A stretch of DNA of 64,000 nt from Gammaproteobacteria bacterium UBA2679 (GCA_002354735.1 DEMD01000010.1:124001-188000), one strand, 5' to 3'; shown: positions 21,128 through 31,876, numbered from the stretch's first letter. The notes: generated by a model not told the origin, from the sequence alone. Numbers and translations: made by a program.

Positions 21128-22131
21128 CAGGCTGCGTCTGCGTCAGCGGCCGGGGTCTCGAGCACAGTCCCTGCGCGCAGGAATGGCTTCTGCGAGTTCA
21201 TGAAGTCCTTGGCGCTTACCGGCTTCCCACCCGCTAACTGAAGCCTGGTCAATCCCAGCAGGCTCTTTTCACGACAGAGTACGATGATGGCGTGACCGTT
21301 GAATCCGACGACCGTACCGGGCTTGGCGCCTGGCTCGATGGTCAGCGAACCAAGACCGCCTTCGCTGATAACCTCAGCGGCTAACACGCGGATCCGTTCT
21401 TCGCCATCGCAGCACCAGGCCATGGGCGACGGATGGAGTGCGCGAATCTTGCGCTCGATTACGGTAGCGCTTTTCGACCAGTCGATTCGGGCTTCCTGTT
21501 TTGTCAGCTTGTGTGCATAGGTCGCTTGGGCATCTTCCTGGACGACGGGTCTGGCTTCGCCAGTCAGCAGCATCGGCAGGTTCTCGATAAGTAACTTGGC
21601 CCCGAGTTCCGCCAGGTGATCATGCAGGCTGTCCGCCGTTTCAGTTTTCCCGAGATCGTAGCGTATCGCCCCAAGCATGGGCCCAGTGTCCAATCCTGCT
21701 TCCATCTGCATCAGGGTAACGCCGGACTGTTTGTCGCCAGCCTCGATTGCACGCTGCAATGGTGCCGCACCGCGCCATCGCGGCAGCAGCGAAGCGTGTA
21801 TATTGATGCAGCCGTGCTTGGGAATGTCGAGTACAACCTGAGGCAGCAGCAGACCATAGGCGGCCACGACCATGATCGTTGGCTTATAGCCGCGCAGGGT
21901 TTCGATGCTTTCTGGGCTACGGAAATTCTCAGGCTGCTCCACCGGAATTTCGTGGGCCTGTGCGAGCTGCTTCACTGCACTGGCCTGCAGTTTCTGGCCC
22001 CGCCTGGCCGGCCGGTCCGGCTGCGTATAGACAGCAACGACATTCGCGCCGTGATCGATGAGCGCCTTCAGGCTGACGGCCGAAAACTCAGGTGTGCCCG
22101 CAAAGACGATGGGTGCTCGGGATGCGGTCAA
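21127..22131 (-). CDS. fmt: Methionyl-tRNA formyltransferase
   Basis: Formylates initiator Met-tRNA using 10-formyl-THF. Conserved blocks are [14 protein letters not shown] at the N-terminus and the catalytic region [22 protein letters not shown], followed by [17 protein letters not shown]. It has 334 residues (E. coli 315). The start is TTG at 22131, overlapping the def stop by four bases (TTGA). No ATG lies between it and the conserved FAGTP block, so the rare start is well supported and suggests coupling to def. Confidence 0.96.
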   Translation of the reverse strand: MTASRAPIVFAGTPEFSAVSLKALIDHGANVVAVYTQPDRPARRGQKLQASAVKQLAQAHEIPVEQPENFRSPESIETLRGYKPTIMVVAAYGLLLPQVVLDIPKHGCINIHASLLPRWRGAAPLQRAIEAGDKQSGVTLMQMEAGLDTGPMLGAIRYDLGKTETADSLHDHLAELGAKLLIENLPMLLTGEARPVVQEDAQATYAHKLTKQEARIDWSKSATVIERKIRALHPSPMAWCCDGEERIRVLAAEVISEGGLGSLTIEPGAKPGTVVGFNGHAIIVLCREKSLLGLTRLQLAGGKPVSAKDFMNSQKPFLRAGTVLETPAADADAA

Positions 22132-22634
22132 GCTTGCAACTTATGCTGTTTTTCCAGCTTCTTGCGGATTCGTGATCGCTTGACGGTGCTGAGATAGTCC
22201 ACGAAGAGCTTGCCATCGAGGTGGTCGAGCTCGTGCTGGATGCATACAGCAAGCAGGCCTCGCGCTTCGAGTTCATATGGCTTGCCGAACTCATCGCAAG
22301 CCTTGAGCAGTACATGATCGATGCGGGTCACGCCCTCATAGAAACCAGGTACTGATAGACAACCCTCCTGCATCTCCTCAGGCTCACCCTCGAGTACGGT
22401 GTAGGACGGATTGATCAGCACGAGCGGTTGCGAATGATCTTCAGAGACATCGATCACGACAACACGCTGGTGGACGTTGACCTGAGTCGCTGCCAGGCCA
22501 ATGCCCGGTGCCTCGTACATGGTCTCGAACATATCCGCGACCAGCTTGCGTAGTTTTTCGTCGAATTCGATGACCGGCTTGGCAATGGTGCGCAGCCGCG
22601 GGTCAGGGAACTCCAAAATCTCTAACTGGCTCAT
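22128..22634 (-). CDS. def: Peptide deformylase
   Basis: Metal-dependent hydrolase that removes the formyl group from nascent chains, the counterpart of Fmt. All three active-site motifs are present: [17 protein letters not shown] (metal Cys) and QHELDHLDG (HExxH). At 168 residues it matches E. coli (169). It is the first gene of the minus-strand operon. A 229-bp region separates it from the divergent LysM gene. Confidence 0.98.
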   Translation of the reverse strand: MSQLEILEFPDPRLRTIAKPVIEFDEKLRKLVADMFETMYEAPGIGLAATQVNVHQRVVVIDVSEDHSQPLVLINPSYTVLEGEPEEMQEGCLSVPGFYEGVTRIDHVLLKACDEFGKPYELEARGLLAVCIQHELDHLDGKLFVDYLSTVKRSRIRKKLEKQHKLQA

Positions 22635-22863
22635 TCTGAAAGCGTTCCGTAGATCGAAAGTTGAACAGTTAACAATTTCTGCTTTTCCACAGGGTGCAAA
22701 CTAACATAATTACGAACGCCTGCTAGTATTAGCAAACGAGCTCTGAAAAGACTCCGCGCGCCCTGTGAAGGCAATATCCCATTATCGCTCAGCGCCGCGG
22801 CATCTACAAATTACAGTCCCGGCAAGCTGCAGTTTGCCGGCTCTCACGGCAAAAGGTAGACCG

Positions 22864-23931
22864 ATGATGCGATCCGTATGGCGACCTGGTAAGCAGATGT
22901 TCAAGCGCCTTCTCGTCAGTGCCATGGTGGCTGCACCACTCTTATGGCAGACAGTGTCTGCCGAGCCAAGGTTGCGCGATAACCATCCCGAACAGTATAC
23001 CGTCGTCAAGGGCGACACGCTGTGGGGCATCTCCTCACGCTTCCTGCAGAACCCCTGGTACTGGCCTGAGATCTGGTACGTCAATCCGCAAATCAATGAC
23101 CCGCACCTCATTTATCCTGGTGATGAATTGTCACTGGTGTATGTCGAGGGTCAGCCGCGCGTCACCGTCGCTCGTCGCGGTGAAGCTGGCAATACGGTAA
23201 AGCTATCGCCCAAGGTCCGCGCTACCCCTATGGCAAGCGCAATTCCAGCTATTCCACTGGAAACCATACAGCCCTTCCTAAGTGCCAACCGGGTTACCAC
23301 CGAAGAAGAACTGGAAGCTGCGCCTTATGTATTGCTCGGAAAGCGCGGTAACCTTATCGTCGGCTCGGGTGACAGCGTGTACGCACGCGGCAAGGCCGAA
23401 ATGGATGAAACCTATGGTATTTACCGTCGAGGCCAGGTCTACATAGATCCGGATACGAAGGAAATGCTGGGCATCGAGGCTCGCTCCATCGCTGCAGGCC
23501 GAATCAGTGAAAAGCAGGGTGATGTTGCGACCGTCAACATCCAGCGCTCCTCGGAGGAAATCCGCCAGGGCGACCGGCTGTTGCAGGAAAATGCACGAGA
23601 TATCACTGCGACTTATTATCCCAGCAATCCGGAAGGCGATGTCAACGGTACGATCGTTGCGGTTCTGGATGGCGTGACCCAGATTGGTCAGTACGATGTG
23701 GTCGTGCTCAACCGCGGTGAACGCGAGGGCATCAAGAATGGCAACGTGCTGGCGGTATACAAGCGCGGTGAGCAGGTTCGCGATCCATACACCAAGGAAG
23801 TCATTCAGTTGCCGCCGGCTCGCGCAGGCATGCTGATGGTATTCCGCGTATTCGACAAGATGAGTTATGGCCTGATTCTCAGCGCCGAACAGCCACTGTC
23901 GACGCTCGACAAGGTCCGCAACCCCGAGTAA
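22864..23931 (+). CDS. Secreted LysM-domain protein
   Basis: Peptidoglycan-binding protein of the type encoded next to def in many gammaproteobacteria; its cellular role is not settled. I chose the ATG at 22864 because AAAAGG lies a few bases upstream and a good signal peptide follows (hydrophobic core LLVSAMVAAPLLW, cleavage near VSA/EP). A longer frame reaches 22765 but its extra residues look random. The LysM domain (about residues 45-90) reads YTVVKGDTLWGISSRFLQNP and continues with WPEIWYVNPQINDPHLIYPGD. The ~260-residue C-terminal part is conserved in the family but has no named fold known to me. Confidence 0.88.
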   Translation: MMRSVWRPGKQMFKRLLVSAMVAAPLLWQTVSAEPRLRDNHPEQYTVVKGDTLWGISSRFLQNPWYWPEIWYVNPQINDPHLIYPGDELSLVYVEGQPRVTVARRGEAGNTVKLSPKVRATPMASAIPAIPLETIQPFLSANRVTTEEELEAAPYVLLGKRGNLIVGSGDSVYARGKAEMDETYGIYRRGQVYIDPDTKEMLGIEARSIAAGRISEKQGDVATVNIQRSSEEIRQGDRLLQENARDITATYYPSNPEGDVNGTIVAVLDGVTQIGQYDVVVLNRGEREGIKNGNVLAVYKRGEQVRDPYTKEVIQLPPARAGMLMVFRVFDKMSYGLILSAEQPLSTLDKVRNPE

Positions 23932-23938
23932 ATCGTGA

Positions 23939-23960
23939 GCGCCCGTTGCAGGACGGGCGC
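23939..23960 (+). terminator. Hairpin after the LysM gene
   Basis: GCGCCCGT (23939-23946) pairs with ACGGGCGC (23953-23960) around a 6-base loop, 7 bp after the stop. It has no clear T-tract, so it is a terminator-like hairpin of uncertain efficiency. Confidence 0.4.
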
Positions 23961-24043
23961 CGACTTCAAGCCCGGCTAGGCTGGGACAGCACATTGCTGT
24001 AAACTTGACCACTACTTTGATCGACGTTCAAGGATGAACGAAC

Positions 24044-25321
24044 ATGAATGAGTCTTTCCTGATGTCTGCTGTTCAGGCAGATACAGCGGCGCCTGACGCT
24101 GCGCATGATCAATCCCCTGATCAACCGTTTCCAACCCTCGGATACACTAACCGCCTTAGCGAGATCCAGCGCCGCTGGCTGCTGCTCGCCAGTTCGAGAG
24201 GCTTTGGCCCGGTCAAACTGGCGCTGGCTGCTGAGCTGATACTTGGCCGCACCTGCGAATCTTCATTGTTTTCGACGCGTGACAAGCAGGTCAGCTCGCT
24301 GACGGCCGTGGAGCAAGCGCGCGTTAGGCGCTGCATGAGTGGTGTCGAGCCAGCACAACCAGCCGCCGCGGAACTGATCGCTGTAGTGATTCAGTGGCTT
24401 GAGTCTGCAGCTGATCATAGCCTGATGACCTTGCTCGACGATGACTACCCGCCACTTCTCAAGCAGCTTAAGGATCCCCCGGCCGTGCTGTATCTCAAGG
24501 GCCGGCGGGACCTGCTGGCCTACCCGCAGATAGCGATAGTTGGTTCGCGTCGCGCGAGCCGCCAGGGCATGCATGTGGCAAAGTCGTTCGCGCGCGAGCT
24601 CAGCGCCAATGGTCTCACCATTACCAGCGGACTGGCGCAGGGTATCGATACCGCCGCTCATCAGGGTAGTACCGAAACCCGAACGGTCGCTGTCCTCGGC
24701 TGCGGGACTGATATGTTTTATCCGCCTGCGAATCGACCCCTCCAGGTGGCCATCGCAAACAATGGCTTACTGGTGAGTGAATTTCCCCCGGGCACGCAGC
24801 CGGCCCCCCACCATTTTCCCAAGCGCAATCGCATCATTGCCGGACTATGTCTCGGCACGCTGGTTGTGGAAGCGGGTGTACGCAGCGGCTCGTTGCATAC
24901 AGCAATGTCGGCGCTCGAGCTCGGGCGGGAAGTCATGGCCATTCCCGGCTCGATCTACAGCACCGAATCGCGCGGCTGCCATTCGCTTATCAAGCAGGGT
25001 GCGGCGCTGGTGGAGACAGCGACCGATATCGTTCAGCGTCTTCACGGCACGCTCGAGACCTATCGACAGTTGAATGGTTTGACGATCGATCCTGCCAGCA
25101 TCGTAACGGATGACATGGCTGCGCTAAGGTCGCCGGCCCAGCAAGGCCCTGCGAAAGTGGTTCTAGATGCCTTGTCAGCGCCAAAGGACCTGGACGAGCT
25201 GGTTGCGAACACCGGCCTTGGCGTCAGTGAACTGATGCAGGCCCTGTTGTCGCTGGAACTGGACGACCTCGTGATTCAGGAGGGAGGGCGTTATCAACGG
25301 GCTGAGTTTGAGCTAAAGTAG
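24044..25321 (+). CDS. dprA: DNA processing protein DprA/Smf
   Basis: Binds incoming single-stranded DNA and loads RecA during natural transformation; it is also widespread in species not known to be transformable. The Rossmann-like core is complete: IAIVGSRRASRQGM, TSGLAQGIDTAAHQG, VLGCGTDMFYPPAN, SEFPPGTQPAPHHFPKRNR and VVEAGVRSGSLHTA. A C-terminal winged-helix (DML1-like) domain follows from about residue 365. It has 425 residues with a polar N-terminal tail of ~30. AAGGA lies 9 bases before the ATG. tsaC follows after 29 bp. Confidence 0.96.
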   Translation: MNESFLMSAVQADTAAPDAAHDQSPDQPFPTLGYTNRLSEIQRRWLLLASSRGFGPVKLALAAELILGRTCESSLFSTRDKQVSSLTAVEQARVRRCMSGVEPAQPAAAELIAVVIQWLESAADHSLMTLLDDDYPPLLKQLKDPPAVLYLKGRRDLLAYPQIAIVGSRRASRQGMHVAKSFARELSANGLTITSGLAQGIDTAAHQGSTETRTVAVLGCGTDMFYPPANRPLQVAIANNGLLVSEFPPGTQPAPHHFPKRNRIIAGLCLGTLVVEAGVRSGSLHTAMSALELGREVMAIPGSIYSTESRGCHSLIKQGAALVETATDIVQRLHGTLETYRQLNGLTIDPASIVTDDMAALRSPAQQGPAKVVLDALSAPKDLDELVANTGLGVSELMQALLSLELDDLVIQEGGRYQRAEFELK

Positions 25322-25350
25322 GCGATCCTGAATAAACGGCCCGGACAATC

Positions 25351-25935
25351 ATGCGATTTGCACTTCCCCTGCTTCTGAAAGCTGTCGACCACGTGAAGAA
25401 AGGGGGGGTAATCGCCTATCCCACCGAAAGTGTTTGGGGGCTTGGCTGCGACCCGATGAATCAGCAGGCGCTGGAGAAGTTGCTGGCGTTAAAGCAGCGG
25501 GACTGGCGCAAAGGCCTGATACTGATATCCGGTCACGCTGCGCATTTCGATGATTTACTCGATGCCGAGCAGACCAAGGGTGGTGTTCGGCTGACGGCCG
25601 ACGCCAGGGCGAAAATCATGTCGACGTGGCCAGGGCCGACAACCTGGCTCATTCCCCTGCCGAAAACGACAGCCTATTCGCCATTGGTCTATGGCCAGCA
25701 TGCTTCGATTGCTGCCCGAGTGACGACCCATCCGATGGTGGTCGAGTTGACCCGACACTTGCAGGGCCCGATTATATCCACATCAGCCAACAGAGCCGGC
25801 CAGCCTGCTTTGAAGGGGCGTCTGCAGATTCTGAAATGCTTCGGCGATCAGGTATACTGCCTGCCCGGCGACACACTTGGCTTCGACCGACCATCTGATA
25901 TCTTTGATGCCGTCACGGGTCGTCAGCTGCGTTAA
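25351..25935 (+). CDS. tsaC: Threonylcarbamoyl-AMP synthase TsaC (YrdC)
   Basis: Makes threonylcarbamoyl-AMP from Thr, bicarbonate and ATP, the first step toward t6A37 in ANN-decoding tRNAs. It has 194 residues, so it is the short TsaC form rather than TsaC2/Sua5. The family blocks GGVIAYPTESVWGLGCDP, KQRDWRKGLILISG, WPGPTTWLIP and IISTSANRAGQPA are all present. It lies between dprA and hemF as in Pseudomonas, probably in one transcript. Confidence 0.96.
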   Translation: MRFALPLLLKAVDHVKKGGVIAYPTESVWGLGCDPMNQQALEKLLALKQRDWRKGLILISGHAAHFDDLLDAEQTKGGVRLTADARAKIMSTWPGPTTWLIPLPKTTAYSPLVYGQHASIAARVTTHPMVVELTRHLQGPIISTSANRAGQPALKGRLQILKCFGDQVYCLPGDTLGFDRPSDIFDAVTGRQLR

Positions 25936-26889
<954 letters not shown>

Positions 26890-26902
26890 GAGATTCTTGA
26901 TC

Positions 26903-27817
26903 ATGGACATGTACGCCGTTATCGGCCACCCGATCGCACATAGCAAGTCACCGAAAATCCACGCGATGTTTGCCCAGCAGACCCGTCAGGATATGGAGTA
27001 TCTTGCCTTGCAGGCGCCACTCGATGGCTTCAGACAGACTGTGAGCGAATTCTTCGCCAAGGGTGGCAAGGGCGTCAATGTCACGGTGCCGTTCAAGGAA
27101 CAGGCCCGGGCCTTCGCTACGGAATGCTCGATCGAGGCGGACTTTTCGGGAGCCGTCAACACGCTGATGCCTGAGCGGCCTGCTGGTTCGGCAGTTCTGC
27201 CGACCCCGATGCGTTCGGCAGACGGTCGCCGCGAATCGCAACCACGCTTTTCCTACGGCCACAATACCGATGGCGAAGGACTCGTTGCAGACTTGCAAAC
27301 CAACATCGGCTTTCGTCTGGCGGGGCAGTCAGTGTTGCTGATTGGTGCGGGCGGCGCGGCGAAAGGCTGTTTGCATCCTCTGTTGGAGGCTGGTGTTTCA
27401 CGGTTGACTGTGACCAATCGTTCGCCTGCCAAGGCTTTTGCACTGGTGTCCATGGCTGCAGAGAATCGTAGAAGCCGTCGCTCGGACGACAGCGTGCTCG
27501 ATGCCTGTGCCTTGGCAGATACCGAGCACCTGTTGAAGAGTCCGTACGATCTCGTCATCAACGCCACATCGGCCAGTCTGCAAGCTGACGTGCCTGATCT
27601 GCCTCCCGATCTCATACGAGCCGATCAATTGATCTACGATATGATGTATAGCCACGACGATACCGCCTTCATTGCCTGGTGCAAACAACACGGCGCCCGG
27701 AACTGTGCGGATGGCATCGGTATGCTGGTAGAGCAGGCAGCGGCGGCGTTCCGCTTGTGGCGCGGCATAATGCCCGACACTGCGCCCGTTCTGGAGGCGC
27801 TTCGTAAAGGTCTGTAA
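26903..27817 (+). CDS. aroE: Shikimate dehydrogenase
   Basis: NADPH-dependent reduction of 3-dehydroshikimate in aromatic amino-acid synthesis. It shows VIGHPIAHSKSPKIH, KGVNVTVPFKEQA (catalytic Lys), YGHNTDGEGLVADL (catalytic Asp) and the nucleotide loop LIGAGGAAKG. At 304 residues it is ~30 longer than E. coli AroE. The surplus is a loop of about 25 residues before GHNTDG (from ERPAGSAVLP) and an Arg/Ser-rich insertion before the INATSASL block. I chose ATG 26903 over the upstream in-frame TTG at 26897. Confidence 0.95.
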   Translation: MDMYAVIGHPIAHSKSPKIHAMFAQQTRQDMEYLALQAPLDGFRQTVSEFFAKGGKGVNVTVPFKEQARAFATECSIEADFSGAVNTLMPERPAGSAVLPTPMRSADGRRESQPRFSYGHNTDGEGLVADLQTNIGFRLAGQSVLLIGAGGAAKGCLHPLLEAGVSRLTVTNRSPAKAFALVSMAAENRRSRRSDDSVLDACALADTEHLLKSPYDLVINATSASLQADVPDLPPDLIRADQLIYDMMYSHDDTAFIAWCKQHGARNCADGIGMLVEQAAAAFRLWRGIMPDTAPVLEALRKGL

Positions 27818-27886
27818 TGAGGAGGATCACAGCGCCCTCTTTCAATCTGAATCATCTGTTAATTCGAATCATCAAGGAGAACAACC

Positions 27887-28183
27887 GTGAGTGGACCATC
27901 GCAACCCAAAGTTACTGATGAAGTCTGGGATGATGAACGGGTCAGAAGCTTCCTGAATCTGAAGCCCTATGACGAGACCGACGCGGATTACCACGCGCTG
28001 CAGAACGCGTATGAATACATGCGCGCCGAGGATTTCAGGCGTTTCGTAAAATTCTTCCAGACGGCAGGTCGCAACCTGCATGCGAAGAACCTGAATGGCG
28101 AGACCTTGCTGCAGCGAATTGAAGGCCATGAGGCGGCCAGTGACTATCGTGACATCCTGCGCGAGGCATCAAAGAGCGCCTGA
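27887..28183 (+). CDS. Small conserved protein, PA4642-like
   Basis: Small soluble acidic protein of 98 residues. The pattern is an acidic start (VTDEVWDDERVRSFLNLKP), then FRRFVKFFQTAGRNLHAKN and NGETLLQRIEGHE. This resembles what I remember of the PA4642-type family of Pseudomonas and also a single ankyrin-like helical pair; the family link is from memory and needs a profile search. The GTG start at 27887 has AAGGAGA 7 bases upstream. It ends 6 bp before the large ydbH-like gene, so it is probably co-transcribed with it. Confidence 0.6.
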   Translation: MSGPSQPKVTDEVWDDERVRSFLNLKPYDETDADYHALQNAYEYMRAEDFRRFVKFFQTAGRNLHAKNLNGETLLQRIEGHEAASDYRDILREASKSA

Positions 28184-28189
28184 TAAGCT

Positions 28190-31100
28190 GTGCGCGGCGC
28201 CTTGCTCCCGCGCTTGAAGCGTAGCGCCGGCTTTGTACTGGCGCTGACGCTTTCTCTGCTGCTTGCCGTCGTCTGGCTGTTTCTGACGCTCTGGGCAAGT
28301 AGTCCCTATTGGGCGCCACCTCTGGCCGAACGGGTCGCGTTGAGCAATGGCGTCTCACTTAAGCTGAGTGAGTTTGCTCGTCCTTCGTTAGCGGGCCTAC
28401 ACATCGGTCGACTCCAGCTGGTGAACGAGAGCGTTGCAATCTCGCTTGAAGATCTCACTGTAGACTGGACTCACCCCGAAGCGCCCGCGACGCCGGTGGT
28501 GCAGACCCTGTTCAGGCGTCTCCTGGTGCCGCCATCCTCACAGAGGCTTAGCGCAGATCTTATTCTGCTGTCTGTTCGAGCCGCTGGTCTGGACCTGCAT
28601 ACGGGCAATAGACTGCCGCCGGCGCTGCTTTACATAGACGAGCCGCCCAAAGCCCCGGAAACTGTCGTGACGCCGCCGGAGCCACAGGTCGAGTCAAGAG
28701 GACGTCGATTAGCCAGCATGCTTGCAGCTTTCGAATCGCAGCAGGCCAAAGCGCAAACGTCACGACAATTGATGCCCGCCCTGAATCTCCCCTTTGGGCT
28801 GCAGCTCGATGCTGAGCTCGTACTGGACCATCTTCGCGTCCGAACCGAATTCAGTGAAGCGGCAGATGTAGCTCAGCCTTCCGCAGACCTCAGCTATGTC
28901 GCTGACGCCTTTTCAATCAGGGCGAGCGGGCTCGACCGGCGTCCCATGTCGATAACACTGGCATCGACCGGTGATCTGGTTTTGCCCTCGATGTGGCGAG
29001 AGCAGGGTTCCCCAAGCAAGGACGTGCTGTCGTTCTCGCTCGATCCTCTTGTACCTTTGCAGGTGGAGGCTGCAATCGACCACCAATCGGTTCTCGTGAA
29101 CCTGAGATCTAAACCGTTGCAGGCTTCGCTCGCCCTCGCGGCTGAAACTGACGTCGCTGGAGATGCGGCAGCATGGCGTCTTCACGGCCAAACCAGGATG
29201 GACACGGCGGGGCAGGCAGTAGGTTTCATGCTCCCGCCGATGGCGCCCGTGTACATGCAGGCGCTGCCTATACAGGTCGATCTCGCGACTGCCGCTATGG
29301 ATATCGACCTGAGGCTCGATGACGACCTGCTGCCTCATAGCTCACAACCAGAGAATGCCCGCCTGGCTGCCGACCTTCACTTCGACGCCAGCGGACCACC
29401 GGGACGATTGCGGCTTTCGCAGGTCTTGAAGCTTGGGCGTGAAGAAGGTGGTCTGGCACTCGATGTCAGTGAGGGACGCTATAGCCTGGATCCAGATTCA
29501 GCCTGGTGGAAGCGCAATGCCTGGTTCAACGCCACCGGGCTGAAGCCGGCGGCGCTACAGCCATGGCGCCTTGAGCCACGCGCTTTGAATTGCCAGTTCA
29601 CGAGCTGGCAGACTGTAGTCGATGAAATACCTGACTGTCAGTGGCCGCTTATACTGACCGCCCAGGCTGGACAGAGCAAGGCGACGCTCGAGTTGACGCC
29701 AGCCTTCGGCGCACAAGCAGAAACTGCGCGAACCGGTAAATCGACCAACAGCATTGCGGTGAAGCTGGACTCGGCCGGTGAACAACTGCACGAGCGACTG
29801 CCAGAGCGGTGGTCACTCAGTGGGCGTGCTATCGTTCAGCCTTCACAATCCACCATGAAGAACCAGGTCTGGCAACTGGAGCTTGAGCAGGCAGCATTGA
29901 GTCTTGAATCACTCGTTCTACCGGATGTGCAGATTGATCAGCTGGCTTTGAAGATACCCCAGTGGCAGCTTCGGATTCCGCAGCTTCAGCTGACTGACGG
30001 TTCGAGTATGCTCCAGGTCGGGTCCATAACAGGCAGCGGTGCAGCGAAACTGGACATGCGTTTTCGTAGTGCGCTGTTACCGACTTCTGACGCGATGCCG
30101 GTGTCTGCAGATTTCGCGGTGGACCTGATCGGGTCGGTTGGGTCGGATTTGCCTGACATGCTGCTAGAGGTAAAACAGCTCGAGCTGGCGGGACTGACAC
30201 TGGTGTCGAAGCTCAGAGTAGACGGGAGCGATCGTGTCCTGAGCGGCCCGCTCCGCGTGAGCGGCAAGCCGGACAGCACGCTATTGAACGCCGCACTGCA
30301 AGGCGCTGTCGGCGAAGCTGTGCCCGGTCTTGATGTGAAGCCTGGAGACCTGCTGTTCAAAGGCCTGATTAGTCTGGATATGGCTAGCTCAACACCGGCG
30401 TGGTCTGCAGAGGGCCTGCTTGGCCTACAGAAGTGGCAGCTTACGACTGAAAAAGCGGAAGCAAAGCGTCTTACCTTAAGCGCAAGCCTTGCCATGGATG
30501 AAGGACGCCTGCAGGTATTCGATCAGGGCGAGGCGCTGTCTACGGTCAGCGCCGATTTGAGCCTGCTCGGCTTGCCCTTTCCGGCAGCTTTTCTGAAATT
30601 CACCACTGACCTGAGCTATGGTGCAGGACTGCCGCCCGGCAGCGATGGCGGCATAGCGGGTACGCTCGGCCTGAGCCAGGCCCGAGTCGGTGCGTTCCTG
30701 GGTGAAGTGAGCCTCGGTAGTCCGCTTACACTGCCATTGCCGCTTTCACGGGTCAGCGAGGCCGAGCCAACGCACATCCCCCTTCGCCTGCGAAGCGTGG
30801 ACCTCGGCGCGCTGGTGGCACTGGAAAACGAGCACATCGATGCGACCGGTACCATCAGCGGTCGGCTGGGCCTGGTCTATACTGGAGACAGTGTGCAGAT
30901 TCCCGCTTCAGCGCCGGGTCGGCTTGCTGCGGATCGTGGCGGTCGGATTCGGCTGAAGGAGGCTGGTCAATGGCAGAGCATGGCAGGCGGTAATCCGCAG
31001 CTGCTGTTCGCTGTCGGCGCCCTCGGCAATTTCCAATACGATTCGTTGAAGACCAGTGTTATCTTCGATGATGACGAATGGCTGAAGCTTGGTCTGGAAC

Positions 31101-31252
31101 TGCGAGGACGGAATCCAGAGGTCATGGAGGCCAGACCCATTCACTACAATCTGAACGTCGAGACCAACATTCTCTCGCTATTGCAGAGTCTCGAAATGAC
31201 GAAAAATCTGAGTGAGACGCTTGAACAGCGATTGCTCAAAGCCTACGAATAG
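28190..31252 (+). CDS. ydbH: YdbH-type AsmA-like envelope protein
   Basis: Predicted inner-membrane-anchored periplasmic protein of the AsmA-like group (with YhdP and TamB) that moves phospholipids toward the outer membrane; E. coli YdbH is partly redundant with those two. It has 1020 residues: one N-terminal membrane helix (about 13-36, LALTLSLLLAVVWLFL), then a long beta-rich body with alternating hydrophobic strands. The family's C-terminal block includes GALGNFQYDSLKTSVIFDDDEW and ends in ETLEQRLLKAYE. The assignment rests mainly on the following ynbE and ydbL genes, which match E. coli order exactly. The start is GTG. Confidence 0.85.
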   Translation: MRGALLPRLKRSAGFVLALTLSLLLAVVWLFLTLWASSPYWAPPLAERVALSNGVSLKLSEFARPSLAGLHIGRLQLVNESVAISLEDLTVDWTHPEAPATPVVQTLFRRLLVPPSSQRLSADLILLSVRAAGLDLHTGNRLPPALLYIDEPPKAPETVVTPPEPQVESRGRRLASMLAAFESQQAKAQTSRQLMPALNLPFGLQLDAELVLDHLRVRTEFSEAADVAQPSADLSYVADAFSIRASGLDRRPMSITLASTGDLVLPSMWREQGSPSKDVLSFSLDPLVPLQVEAAIDHQSVLVNLRSKPLQASLALAAETDVAGDAAAWRLHGQTRMDTAGQAVGFMLPPMAPVYMQALPIQVDLATAAMDIDLRLDDDLLPHSSQPENARLAADLHFDASGPPGRLRLSQVLKLGREEGGLALDVSEGRYSLDPDSAWWKRNAWFNATGLKPAALQPWRLEPRALNCQFTSWQTVVDEIPDCQWPLILTAQAGQSKATLELTPAFGAQAETARTGKSTNSIAVKLDSAGEQLHERLPERWSLSGRAIVQPSQSTMKNQVWQLELEQAALSLESLVLPDVQIDQLALKIPQWQLRIPQLQLTDGSSMLQVGSITGSGAAKLDMRFRSALLPTSDAMPVSADFAVDLIGSVGSDLPDMLLEVKQLELAGLTLVSKLRVDGSDRVLSGPLRVSGKPDSTLLNAALQGAVGEAVPGLDVKPGDLLFKGLISLDMASSTPAWSAEGLLGLQKWQLTTEKAEAKRLTLSASLAMDEGRLQVFDQGEALSTVSADLSLLGLPFPAAFLKFTTDLSYGAGLPPGSDGGIAGTLGLSQARVGAFLGEVSLGSPLTLPLPLSRVSEAEPTHIPLRLRSVDLGALVALENEHIDATGTISGRLGLVYTGDSVQIPASAPGRLAADRGGRIRLKEAGQWQSMAGGNPQLLFAVGALGNFQYDSLKTSVIFDDDEWLKLGLELRGRNPEVMEARPIHYNLNVETNILSLLQSLEMTKNLSETLEQRLLKAYE

Positions 31253-31274
31253 TGTTTCAACAGGAGTGGTTTCC

Positions 31275-31481
31275 ATGTCAGCAGGCCAGCGCTCAGTGTC
31301 TGTTCCGATCTTGCTAGCGAGCTTGTGGCTGCTCGGGCTGAGTGCCTGCACGCCCAGGGTCGAACTCGCAGCGTCCGAGCCGATCACCATCAACCTGAAC
31401 GTCAAGATCGAGCATGAGGTCAGGGTTCGGGTCGAGAAGGATCTGGAAAATCTGTTTGATGAAGAAGACGATATATTCTGA
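31275..31481 (+). CDS. ynbE: YnbE-family small lipoprotein
   Basis: 68-residue outer-membrane-type lipoprotein; the lipobox LSAC places the lipid on C25. The mature part reads TPRVELAASEPITINLNVKIEHE and is very close to E. coli YnbE, which forms a bridge with YdbH in the periplasm. A GGAG-type ribosome-binding site precedes the ATG. It lies 22 bp after ydbH. ydbL follows 47 bp on. Confidence 0.93.
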   Translation: MSAGQRSVSVPILLASLWLLGLSACTPRVELAASEPITINLNVKIEHEVRVRVEKDLENLFDEEDDIF

Positions 31482-31528
31482 TTGTGGGACTGCTGTCTGT
31501 CAGTCTTCAGCCATTCTTGGAGAGCCTT

Positions 31529-31873
31529 ATGAGTTTCACACGTTTATCAAAGCCACTCAGATTTCTTGCAGTTCTGCCTGCCATTGCCCTGTTGAGCCTG
31601 CAGGCCTGGGCGCTCGATCTGGAGGAGGCCAAGAATCAAGGCCTGATTGGCGAACAGCCCAACGGATATGTTGCAGCTGTCGTTAGCAGTCCGGAAGCCG
31701 AAGCGCTTGTGCAGGAAATCAATGCCAAGCGAGAGGATGCTTACGTTCGTGTAGCAGAGAAGAACAAGATTGACGTCAGCAAGGTAGGGGCCTTGGCGGG
31801 CAAGAAACTGATCGAAAAATCCGAGCCCGGACAATTCGTACGCTTGCCGAATGGGCAGTGGCAGAAGCTCTGA
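31529..31873 (+). CDS. ydbL: YdbL-family periplasmic protein (DUF1318)
   Basis: 114-residue exported protein with a signal peptide ending near AWA/LDLEE. The mature block includes LEEAKNQGLIGEQPNGY, then AEKNKIDVSKVGALAGKKL and a C-terminus FVRLPNGQWQKL, as in E. coli YdbL, a modulator of YdbH-YnbE. I chose ATG 31529 with GGAGAG 4 bases upstream; a longer GTG-started frame from 31484 would spoil the signal peptide. It ends 3 bp before a convergent gene. Confidence 0.93.
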   Translation: MSFTRLSKPLRFLAVLPAIALLSLQAWALDLEEAKNQGLIGEQPNGYVAAVVSSPEAEALVQEINAKREDAYVRVAEKNKIDVSKVGALAGKKLIEKSEPGQFVRLPNGQWQKL

Positions 31874-31876
31874 GCT

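Noticed and set aside
23278..24012. 244-codon minus-strand open frame opposite the LysM gene
   Set aside because: Codon-bias shadow of a clear gene; no family features and no ribosome-binding site.
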